From assembly GCA_015057055.1 (NCBI GenBank), contig SVFE01000023.1, forward strand, positions 1-37,528: DNA of 37,528 nt. Reading direction: 5' to 3'. The stretch is from Lachnospiraceae bacterium. Its GTDB lineage: Bacteria > Bacillota > Clostridia > Lachnospirales > Lachnospiraceae. Of this stretch, positions 30,430-37,528 are shown piece after piece (positions within the stretch are counted from its first letter, which is position 1; each line of letters opens with the position of its first letter). The notes beneath the pieces were generated by a model, which had not been told where the DNA came from, did no database searches, and was given only the letters and a program-made list of their open reading frames with translations. The position numbers were made by a program, and so were the translations under genes.

Positions 30430-33096
30430 ATGAATTATAGTAGAAAAGGTGTCCGTAAAAAACAACGTGAACTGAATTCCAAAGGAAATAAAATCAAGAA
30501 AATGTTTGGCATTAATTTTTTAAAAGCCTTACTGATTTGCTTTATTTCCGTCTGCATCATCGGACTATGTCTCGGCATCGGTATGTTCAAGGGAATCTTA
30601 AATACTGCGCCGGACATCTCCACCATTGATGTAACTCCTTCCGGCTTTGCAACTACACTGTACGACTGCGAAGGACATGAAATGACCAAACTGGTAGCCG
30701 CTGATTCTAACCGTACTTATGTAACGATGGATAAAATTCCTCAGGATCTTGCGGATGCTTTTGTAGCCATTGAAGATGCACGTTTCTATGAGCATAATGG
30801 TATTGATATTCAGGGTATTTTAAGAGCCTTTGCCCTTGGTATACAGGAAGGTGAATTCTCCCAGGGTGCAAGTACCATCACACAGCAGTTGATTAAAAAC
30901 AACGTTTTTGACAACTGGATGGGCGAGTCCTCCTTTATGGAAAGTCTTCGCCGTAAGATTCAGGAACAGTATCTGGCTTTGGAACTGGAAAAAATCATGA
31001 CAAAGGAAGAAATTTTGGAGCTCTATATGAATTCCATTAACCTTGGTCAGAATACCCTGGGCGTTCAGGCGGCCTCGCTGCGTTACTTCAACAAACCGGT
31101 TTATGAATTGAACCTGTCCGAATGTGCCGTTATCGCCGGCATTACGCAGAATCCGTCCTACTACAATCCCATTACACACCCGGAAAATAACGCGGAAAAA
31201 CGGGAAATCGTATTACAATATATGTACGAACAGGGATATATTACTGCGGAAGAACATGCGGAAGCTCTTGCAGATGACGTATATGCAAGAATCCAACAGA
31301 CCAACACCCAGATTGCCAACGATTCTGTTTATTCCTATTTTGTTGATGAGGTTATCGAAACCGCCGCGGAAGATTTGACCGAAAAACTGGTTTCCGAAGG
31401 CTATACCGAATCGCAGGCTTCTACCATGGCCTATAATCTGCTTTACAGCGGTGGTCTTAGTATTTATACCACACAGGACCCGCAGATTCAGGCTATTTGC
31501 GATGAAATATACTCCGATGAGTCTTATTTCCCGGAGAATACCAAGTGGTATCTTAATTACCAGCTCAGTATCCAACATGCCAATGGGGAAGTGGAAAACC
31601 ACAGCACCGAAATGTTCCGGTCCTACTACCAACAGTTTGACAGCAGTTTTAATTTAATTTATCTTTCTCAGGACGAAGCATACGCAGCCATTGAAGCTTA
31701 TTTGGATGCCGTGATGGTGGAAGGGGATGAAATTCTCGCAGAAAACATTACCCTAACCCCGCAGCCCCAGGTATCTCTGACCATACAGGACAATGCCACC
31801 GGACATGTCGTTGCTATTATCGGCGGTCGCGGCACCAAGGAATCCAGCCGTTCCCTAAACCGTGCCACCAATACGCTCCGTCAGCCGGGGTCCACATTTA
31901 AGATACTTTCTACTTATGCACCTGCATTGGACAGCGCAGGACTAACTTTAGCCAGCGTCTATATTGATGCACCTTTTAACTACAACAACGGCCGACCGGT
32001 TTCCAACTGGTATTCCGCGGCCAGCTATAAGGGTATTTGTTCAATTCGTTACGGTATCGAGCAATCCCTTAACATTGTTGCAGTTAAAACGCTGACACAG
32101 ATTACACCGCAACTTGGTTACGATTATTTGATAAACTTCGGTTTTACCACATTAGTTGACCGGCGTGTGGAAAGCGATGGTACGATTTCTTCCGATATTC
32201 TGCAGCCTCTCGCACTGGGCGGTATTACAGACGGTATTACAAATTTGGAATTAAATGCAGCATATGCTACAATTGCCAATGGCGGAGTATATTTGGAGCC
32301 GATTTTGTACACCAAAATTGTAGATCACGACGGAAATGTTCTTATTGATATGACCCAAGAACAGGAATCCAGACGTGTTATCAAAGAGACTACGGCATTT
32401 CTTCTTACCGATGCCATGGTCGATGTAGTTACAAGAGGAACCGGTGGCGCAGTAAACTTCGGCGGTATGCCCATTGCCGGAAAAACCGGTACAACTACCG
32501 CTTCCAGAGATTTATGGTTTTCCGGATTTACCCCTTACTATACGGCGACTACCTGGACCGGTTTTGATAATAACATCAGTATGGACCCGGAAGGCAGTGC
32601 TACCAAAAACCTTTCCAAAACCCTTTGGCGAGCCGTCATGTCCAGAATCCATGAGAATCTGGAGCCGCAAAGTTTCAACATCCCCGGTGGAATTACCACC
32701 TGTACCATATGCAGTCGTTCCGGCAAACTTCCGGTGGCAGGGCTTTGTGATGCCCATCTTCGGACAGAGTATTTTGCAGACGGAACGGTTCCTACCGAAA
32801 CCTGTGATGTTCATTACTCCGGTATGGTTTGCTTGTATTCCGGCCTGTGCGCCAATCCACGTTGTCCTTTCCAGGTGCCCGGTACTTTGGAACTTTTGCC
32901 CATTGAGCATACCAGTTTGTGGAGCGGATCTTCACTAACGGATTCCAACGGAAATGTCATACCGACTACGCGAACTTCCAATATGTGTCCTCACGATGAT
33001 TTGTTCTACAGCAATCCTTCCTATATGAGTGTATTGCAACAACAATTACTGGAGTTGCAAGCCTTGGGATACAACTTCTCGTTGGAAGGTTACTAA
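30430..33096 (+). CDS. Bifunctional penicillin-binding protein (class A, PBP1A family)
   Basis: The 888-residue bifunctional enzyme polymerises and cross-links peptidoglycan. It has a basic cytoplasmic tail and one membrane helix (about 30-53). The GT51 glycosyltransferase domain has catalytic Glu115 in EDARFYEH and QGASTITQQL (144-153). The transpeptidase domain has nucleophile Ser488 in STFK, SLN (546-548) and KTGT (685-688). The C-terminus contains a Cys-rich segment, CTICSRSGKLPVAGLC...C...C...CANPRCPF, seen in clostridial class A PBPs. The ribosome site is weak (AAAGG, about 12 nt from the ATG). It is monocistronic with its own promoter and terminator. The exact paralog (PBP1A, PBP2c or other) is not resolved, so no gene symbol is given. 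Confidence 0.95.
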   Translation: MNYSRKGVRKKQRELNSKGNKIKKMFGINFLKALLICFISVCIIGLCLGIGMFKGILNTAPDISTIDVTPSGFATTLYDCEGHEMTKLVAADSNRTYVTMDKIPQDLADAFVAIEDARFYEHNGIDIQGILRAFALGIQEGEFSQGASTITQQLIKNNVFDNWMGESSFMESLRRKIQEQYLALELEKIMTKEEILELYMNSINLGQNTLGVQAASLRYFNKPVYELNLSECAVIAGITQNPSYYNPITHPENNAEKREIVLQYMYEQGYITAEEHAEALADDVYARIQQTNTQIANDSVYSYFVDEVIETAAEDLTEKLVSEGYTESQASTMAYNLLYSGGLSIYTTQDPQIQAICDEIYSDESYFPENTKWYLNYQLSIQHANGEVENHSTEMFRSYYQQFDSSFNLIYLSQDEAYAAIEAYLDAVMVEGDEILAENITLTPQPQVSLTIQDNATGHVVAIIGGRGTKESSRSLNRATNTLRQPGSTFKILSTYAPALDSAGLTLASVYIDAPFNYNNGRPVSNWYSAASYKGICSIRYGIEQSLNIVAVKTLTQITPQLGYDYLINFGFTTLVDRRVESDGTISSDILQPLALGGITDGITNLELNAAYATIANGGVYLEPILYTKIVDHDGNVLIDMTQEQESRRVIKETTAFLLTDAMVDVVTRGTGGAVNFGGMPIAGKTGTTTASRDLWFSGFTPYYTATTWTGFDNNISMDPEGSATKNLSKTLWRAVMSRIHENLEPQSFNIPGGITTCTICSRSGKLPVAGLCDAHLRTEYFADGTVPTETCDVHYSGMVCLYSGLCANPRCPFQVPGTLELLPIEHTSLWSGSSLTDSNGNVIPTTRTSNMCPHDDLFYSNPSYMSVLQQQLLELQALGYNFSLEGY

Positions 33097-33106
33097 ATAG
33101 AAAAAC

Positions 33107-33136
33107 AAAAAAGCAGGTCAGTTGACCTGCTTTTTT
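33107..33136. terminator. Bidirectional terminator after the PBP gene
   Basis: A 13-bp perfect stem, AAAAAAGCAGGTC (33107-33119) with GACCTGCTTTTTT (33124-33136), has an AGTT loop. It also lies 38 bp beyond the stop of the minus-strand SH3 gene. Confidence 0.9.
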
Positions 33137-33173
33137 AGTTTATTCTATTTTTGAAAACCCATGAAAAATATTA

Positions 33174-33749
33174 TCACTGCGCCTGTTCTGTAGTGATATC
33201 CGTCGTTTCCGCAGGGTCCTCTGCAGTTTCTCCGGTATCCGTATCTTCCGTAGTACCTGTACTATCTGTACCACCGGTACTGCTTCCCACAATTTCCAAC
33301 TCTGAAACATCTACATCCGTGTAACTGATGGTTCCGCCGGAAGTCGTCGAACGATATCGGAAAATCAAATATTCACTACTGATATATCCTTCTTGTCCTT
33401 CATAAAGTAGTTTTGTCCATCCGGAATCATAAATCTCTACTACTTCATATTCACAATCCGAATACGCAGAACCAATTCTCTCATATTCTGTTCCCGGTCC
33501 GGAACGCACATTGACGCTACTGGTGGCCTGCGGAATGGCTAATAATACGGTTTCAACTTCCTCTTCCACCGGCTCGGCCTGCACATTTTCACTGACAGTT
33601 TGTTCGTTCATTGCAACTTCATTCTCAGAAACTGCGGTTTCTTCCGGTTTTGGTCCACGCATCTGAATGCGCACAACCAAAACAACAATTGCAAGTACAA
33701 GACAAATCATCAAAGCCGTTAATATTGCACTGATCGTTTGCTTTTTCAT
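33174..33749 (-). CDS. Membrane-anchored SH3-domain protein
   Basis: The 191-residue protein has an N-terminal signal anchor (about 8-28), an acidic linker, a bacterial SH3 domain and a Thr/Ser/Asp/Glu-rich tail of about 45 residues. The SH3 domain (about 75-130) contains SSVNVRSGPGTEYERIG, SGWTKLLYEGQEGYISSEYL. Bacterial SH3 domains often bind peptidoglycan, so an extracytoplasmic wall-binding role is likely. GGAG lies about 11 nt before the ATG. It is 36 bp downstream of the zinc-ribbon gene on the same strand, probably one transcript. No enzymatic domain is present. Confidence 0.85.
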   Translation of the reverse strand: MKKQTISAILTALMICLVLAIVVLVVRIQMRGPKPEETAVSENEVAMNEQTVSENVQAEPVEEEVETVLLAIPQATSSVNVRSGPGTEYERIGSAYSDCEYEVVEIYDSGWTKLLYEGQEGYISSEYLIFRYRSTTSGGTISYTDVDVSELEIVGSSTGGTDSTGTTEDTDTGETAEDPAETTDITTEQAQ

Positions 33750-33785
33750 TAAAAATAATACTCCGTTCTGGGATTTATTCGAAAC

Positions 33786-34277
33786 CTACTCTGCAGAAGT
33801 TGACTCCTCTTCTACCTTTGCTCCGCAACTTACGCAAAAAGCAGCTCCGGGTTTCATATCCGCACCACATTTCGCACACTTTTTACCTAATACAGCCTCT
33901 GTAGCCGTATTGTCTACAGGCACATCATCCACCTTAGAACCGCAATTAGGACAGAAAACCGTGTCCAAAGACACTTCGGTCTTACAATTCTGGCAAATTT
34001 TGGTTCCCTTTGCACGACGAATGGAAGCCTCTAAATGATCGATTGCTTCTTCCGCTTCTTTTACTTTATTAAAAAACGGTATCATATCCTCTTCCGGAGC
34101 ATCTTTCGTCTTTTCATAATATGCTTTACCGATTTCACGGTAATACTCACGAAGAGAATCTTCACAGTTCTTCAACTGTCCGTTTAAGTTTGTAACCTCC
34201 ACCATACTCTTGGTTTTATTGGAAACATCATTTCCAAAACTGCTTAATGTAGCACCCACTTTATCAAAGAATGCCAT
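33786..34277 (-). CDS. Helical protein with two C-terminal zinc ribbons
   Basis: The 163-residue protein starts MAFFDKVGATLSSFGNDVSNKTK. It has a helical region of about 95 residues (TNLNGQLKNCEDSLREYYREIGKAYYEK) and two zinc ribbons: CQNCKTEVSLDTVFCPNCGS (about 96-115) and CAKCGADMKPGAAFCVSCGA (about 134-153). Such proteins are common in Clostridia without an assigned function. ATG 34277 is chosen (GGAAGGTG upstream, family N-terminus). A longer frame from 34322 was rejected. It has a near-consensus promoter just upstream and is followed by the SH3 gene. Confidence 0.85.
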   Translation of the reverse strand: MAFFDKVGATLSSFGNDVSNKTKSMVEVTNLNGQLKNCEDSLREYYREIGKAYYEKTKDAPEEDMIPFFNKVKEAEEAIDHLEASIRRAKGTKICQNCKTEVSLDTVFCPNCGSKVDDVPVDNTATEAVLGKKCAKCGADMKPGAAFCVSCGAKVEEESTSAE

Positions 34278-34337
34278 AATAAAACACCTTCCTCTCATTC
34301 TTCTTGGATGTGTATTCCCCATAACGCACCCAAAATG

Positions 34338-34366
34338 ATTATATTATATTCTTCCATTTTTTTCAA
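34338..34366 (-). promoter_or_regulatory. Sigma-A promoter of the zinc-ribbon/SH3 unit
   Basis: Minus strand TTGAAA (34361-34366), 17 bp, TATAAT (34338-34343). It begins 11 bp past the stop of the PAS-like gene. Confidence 0.75.
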
Positions 34367-34377
34367 CTGTCAGTGCT

Positions 34378-35889
34378 TTACTGTCCATTACACCGTTCAA
34401 AGGCCACAATAACTTCCGGGGTCTCCGTATTTTCAGCGTTTATAGGATAAACACTGACCCGATATGTTTCCTCATCTATATTATGGTACCGTAATTCGCG
34501 TTTTTCGCCGCCGTTTTCACAGTCCTTCGCAAACCCTTCCGCACTGAGAAAACTCTTCAAAATCTCCCGGAAAGCTTCCGCAACGTATGCTTTCGCATAA
34601 TGTCCGATGGCCTCGGAAAAATCTTTGTATTGCTTCTCTATGTATCCGTATTTTTGCGGCACTTTGATAGAATGAAACTCACCGGTACTCAAATTTACGA
34701 AATACACCGCTTCATAATGAGCCGACAAAACATCCACAACAATCTTTTTTTCATTCCGTTCTGCTTCTACCTGTTTGCGCTGCGTTATATCCATAAAAGT
34801 CAATACACACTTATTTTCCATATCCTGCACGAGCGGGGTCGGAAAAGCAACAATGGACATCCAATTCATTTCCCGGCTGAGTAAGCTATTGTATTCCCTT
34901 GCAACATTTTCCTGCTTTGCAAAAAACGCTTCCCGCAACGCAACTGCTTCAAATGCATTCCGGAAATCCTTTTGCTGATGTTTGTCCGGAATCAACTCTT
35001 CCACAATATTTAACAGTAAATCATAGTTTCCATCTTCCGGTATACCAAAAAGCAGTTCGTCCGGTTTCACCGTCTCATAGGTTCCTGTCTTGTAATCCAC
35101 CAAATATACGGAACGATAACCGTTGGCAAGGGATTTCATAATCATTTCGTTTTCCAACTGTTTACTGTTGATTGCACGGCGTCCGTGAATGTCTTTCTCA
35201 GTAATAACCACCTTGCTTTTGTAGCCGGCCGCATCAATCTGACGCAGCTGGTATTCACACCAATGATATTCCTCTCCCACTTTTTTTCGAAATTGCCAAT
35301 AAACCCGTCCGGCATTCTCTTCCAACTCCGTCGGAATGGCCTTTATATCCAAAAACTGCTCCAGTGGTCTTTTATCTTCTTCAAAAACATATTTTTCCAA
35401 TACTTCGCTACGCCACTCAGGAAACGCCTTAGGCCGGAACATGTGCACATTGGATTGCCCGTTTTCTTTCAACGTAGTTACCGTAGCCTCAGTAATATCC
35501 AACACATACATGCTCAAATAGGAATTACCGACGGCTTTAAAAACAATCTCCCGCTCTTGTTCCGCCTTGTCTTCAATATGAGGCGTAATCAAAATTGCTA
35601 TTCCCTGCAATCCGCCATCCCATACAACCTTAGTCAAGGTTATATTCTTATTCTTTCCAAAAGGAGACTCTTCCATGATACCAATATAGGACCGGCTTTC
35701 TCCGAGCCTGCTGCGGAGTTCTTCGTATTCGGCCCAAACCCCTTCCATGGAGGTTTCCGCGTGCCAACCGGTCTTGATCGTCACGAAATGATTGCAATAT
35801 AAAATTTTATCATCCCGCTCTGAAACCACCACGATTCCCACATCCGTCGCACAGTCCAGAAGGGATTTCAATCCCCATAACTCTCCCAT
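34378..35889 (-). CDS. Multi-PAS-like sensor protein without an output domain
   Basis: The 503-residue soluble protein appears to contain four PAS-like units. The first is at about 5-105 (TDVGIVVVSERDDKILYCNH). Three more start with a repeated signature: SYLSMYVLDITEATVTTL (about 123), GYRSVYLVDYKTGTYETV (about 260) and HYEAVYFVNLSTGEFHSI (about 390). These are the sensory modules commonly joined to GGDEF, EAL or HD-GYP domains in Clostridia. Here the protein ends after the last one (VIVAFERCNGQ), with no kinase, GGDEF, EAL or HTH. It might regulate by protein interaction. ATG 35889 is chosen (AGGTG 6 nt upstream). It is 19 bp after pepD. Confidence 0.8.
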   Translation of the reverse strand: MGELWGLKSLLDCATDVGIVVVSERDDKILYCNHFVTIKTGWHAETSMEGVWAEYEELRSRLGESRSYIGIMEESPFGKNKNITLTKVVWDGGLQGIAILITPHIEDKAEQEREIVFKAVGNSYLSMYVLDITEATVTTLKENGQSNVHMFRPKAFPEWRSEVLEKYVFEEDKRPLEQFLDIKAIPTELEENAGRVYWQFRKKVGEEYHWCEYQLRQIDAAGYKSKVVITEKDIHGRRAINSKQLENEMIMKSLANGYRSVYLVDYKTGTYETVKPDELLFGIPEDGNYDLLLNIVEELIPDKHQQKDFRNAFEAVALREAFFAKQENVAREYNSLLSREMNWMSIVAFPTPLVQDMENKCVLTFMDITQRKQVEAERNEKKIVVDVLSAHYEAVYFVNLSTGEFHSIKVPQKYGYIEKQYKDFSEAIGHYAKAYVAEAFREILKSFLSAEGFAKDCENGGEKRELRYHNIDEETYRVSVYPINAENTETPEVIVAFERCNGQ

Positions 35890-35908
35890 TCTTTTCACCT
35901 GTCACTCA

Positions 35909-37363
35909 CTATTTCTTATCTTTTGTTTCCAGCAGACGCAAAAGAAAATCCCACACACGTTTCGTACTTTCGATATCCAACCGTTCCTTTGTTGTGTGAA
36001 TATCCAAAATATTCGGTCCAAAGGATACCGCATCAAAACCTTCAATTTTTTCGGCAAATACGCCACACTCCAAACCGGCGTGGATAATATCAATTTTGGG
36101 CTCCCTGCCATAGACTTCTTTATATACGTCTACCATTTTGTCTCGCAAAGGCGAATCACTGCAATATTCCCATTCCGGATACGATGTCAATTCTTCAAAG
36201 GCACCGCCTAATATCTCACCGATAATTTTCACTTTATCCCTTACTGCAGATATTCCGCTCTTTCTGGAACTGCGGATATCATAATGTGTCAGCAAGTCCG
36301 TTTCATTCGTCCGCATAATTCCCATATTTAAGGATGTTTCCACCAGTCCATCCACAACACCGCTGTATACCTGCACACCATCAGGCTGTGCTAGTAAAAG
36401 ATGTTTACACTTTTCCGTCGATGTTTTATCCATACAGGAAACAACAGCAGCCGGTTTTATCTCGACTGTTACAAAAATCTCCGTTTCCTTACCTTCAAAT
36501 TCCTTCCTAAACAAAGCTTCTGCATTCTGCAAAATCGTTTGGAGTAATTCTGTATTTTCCTCATCAATCACAATGGTTGAAACCGAGTCGGTGGGAATGG
36601 CATTTCCTTTTTCGCCCCCATTTGCAGAAATCAAGCGATAATCCATTGCCGTTCCGATTGCCATCCAAAGCCTACCCATGAGTACATTTGCATTGGCTCT
36701 GCCGTGATGAATCATAACCCCGGAATGTCCGCCCAAAAGCCCGCTAATTTCAATCGTGCAAACACATCCCCGGCGTTCTTCTTTCACAAACGGAAGTTTT
36801 AATTCGCAGCTCATGCCACCCGCACAACCTGCCGTAAAAATCCCTTCTTCCTCCGAATCAATGTTGAGCATTCGTTTCCCGCTAAGCAAAGCACCATTCA
36901 GGCCAATCGCGCCACCCAGTCCGACCTCTTCATTTACCGTAATCACAACCTCCAAGGCCGGATGTTTCAACGAATCGTCATCCAAAATAGCAAGGGCATA
37001 TGCCACCGCAATTCCATCGTCTGCCCCAAGACTGGTTCCCTTTGCAAAAATATAGTTTCCGTCCTGCATTAACATAAGCGGATCTTTGGTAATATCAATC
37101 GGGGCATCCGCATCCTGCACAGCCACCATATCCATATGTCCCTGAATGATTACCGTTTCTTCATCCTCATATCCGTCAGATGCAGCCTTATAAATCACTA
37201 CATTTTTCAGTTCATCCTGCACTACCTTCAGATTTCTTTCTTTTGCAAAAGCAACCAAATAGTCACTGATTTCATCCACATGGTAGGAGCCATGCGGAAT
37301 CTTTGCTATTTCTTCAAAAAAACGATATACTCCTGCCGGTTGTAACCCTTCTAATGCGCCCAT
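35909..37363 (-). CDS. pepD: Aminoacyl-histidine dipeptidase PepD (M20 family)
   Basis: PepD is a dinuclear zinc dipeptidase that cleaves Xaa-His and other dipeptides in the cytosol. The 484-residue protein has VIIQGHMDMVAVQ (zinc-binding His and nearby catalytic Asp), GTSLGADDGIAVA (bridging Asp), VITVNEEVGLGGAIGL (catalytic Glu) and HAGLECGVF near the C-terminus. A lid/dimerisation domain containing GLLGGHSGVMIHHGRANAN follows the first half. AGGAGG lies 4 nt before the ATG. The next gene downstream is the PAS-like protein, probably co-transcribed. Confidence 0.95.
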   Translation of the reverse strand: MGALEGLQPAGVYRFFEEIAKIPHGSYHVDEISDYLVAFAKERNLKVVQDELKNVVIYKAASDGYEDEETVIIQGHMDMVAVQDADAPIDITKDPLMLMQDGNYIFAKGTSLGADDGIAVAYALAILDDDSLKHPALEVVITVNEEVGLGGAIGLNGALLSGKRMLNIDSEEEGIFTAGCAGGMSCELKLPFVKEERRGCVCTIEISGLLGGHSGVMIHHGRANANVLMGRLWMAIGTAMDYRLISANGGEKGNAIPTDSVSTIVIDEENTELLQTILQNAEALFRKEFEGKETEIFVTVEIKPAAVVSCMDKTSTEKCKHLLLAQPDGVQVYSGVVDGLVETSLNMGIMRTNETDLLTHYDIRSSRKSGISAVRDKVKIIGEILGGAFEELTSYPEWEYCSDSPLRDKMVDVYKEVYGREPKIDIIHAGLECGVFAEKIEGFDAVSFGPNILDIHTTKERLDIESTKRVWDFLLRLLETKDKK

Positions 37364-37395
37364 AATGCCTCCTGTTTCCCACTTTCTTATACTTT

Positions 37396-37528
37396 TTATT
37401 CTTCCCCTTCGGACGTATTTTCCGTTTTAATTTCAATGGTAATTTCTGTTTTTGTCTCTGGTTCTGCTTCCGACGCAACCATTTCCTCTCTTGCCTTTTT
37501 TTCCAAACGTTTTGCCGTCATTTCTCTC
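37396..37528 (-). CDS. C-terminal end of an unidentified gene (cut by right edge)
   Basis: An open minus-strand frame enters from the right edge and ends at TAA 37396-37398. The 43 visible codons read REMTAKRLEKKAREEMVASE and then a Glu/Thr/Ile-rich acidic tail ending NTSEGEE. A short protein starting at the internal ATG at 37521 is also possible, with no clear ribosome site in view. The sequence is too short to name. It is 32 bp upstream of pepD on the same strand and might be in its operon. Confidence 0.5.
   Translation of the reverse strand, partial: REMTAKRLEKKAREEMVASEAEPETKTEITIEIKTENTSEGEE

Noticed and set aside
1-37528. CRISPR array, tRNA or rRNA genes, insertion sequence ends
   Set aside because: I looked for spaced repeats, tRNA-like ends and transposase motifs and saw none. 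The only tandem repeats are the short ones listed.

Overview
The window looks like chromosome of a spore-forming, low-to-moderate GC Clostridia bacterium, most likely a Lachnospiraceae member. This rests on the spore genes gpr and spoIIP, AGGAGG-type ribosome binding sites, TTGACA/TATAAT promoters with 17-bp spacers, an L-box riboswitch, a Cys-rich clostridial PBP1A and several families (TPM plus zinc-ribbon pair, DUF1836, YerC) common in that group. There are no rRNA or tRNA genes, no CRISPR array and no complete mobile element. Most of the window is ordinary housekeeping sequence. Genus is not assigned.

Layout: 1-558 is the start of a YfhO-like membrane protein cut by the left edge. 662-3100 holds gpr and spoIIP, divergent from rpsT (3206-3469, TTG start). 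3554-5422 is a translationally coupled zinc-ribbon/TPM membrane pair. 5626-7232 has a small membrane protein, a DUF1836 protein and the TrpR-like YerC. 7260-9368 holds a degenerate LytM protein and a lone PTS IIC permease, then a cold-shock gene. 9947-12290 is a polytopic membrane protein behind a eukaryote-type (HIS6-like) HisA. 12407-12793 is a repeat-bearing lipoprotein. 12863-17059 is a lysine-riboswitch unit: promoter, L-box aptamer, terminator, dapA, dapB and a class III fructose-bisphosphatase. 17222-20105 carries a double-OB SSB and typA/bipA.

20102-24404 is the least conventional region: two tandem ClpX-like AAA+ ATPases without the ClpX zinc-binding domain, under their own strong promoter, preceded by a tyrosine-recombinase-like protein that lacks the recognisable catalytic motif. 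I consider this the best candidate for an undescribed system. The typA and ClpX-like stop codons overlap convergently.

24496-37528 returns to core metabolism and envelope functions: ilvE, a membrane diguanylate cyclase, an mgtE-thyA-folA operon, a YigZ/IMPACT protein, a PBP1A-type peptidoglycan synthase, a secreted or anchored SH3 protein with a zinc-ribbon neighbour, a PAS-like sensor protein without an output domain, pepD, and the acidic C-terminal tail of a gene cut by the right edge. Start codons were re-chosen from ribosome binding sites for spoIIP, the PTS permease, the 9947 membrane protein, the lipoprotein, csp, dapA, typA, ClpX-like B, the recombinase-like gene, thyA, the YigZ gene, the zinc-ribbon gene and the PAS protein.
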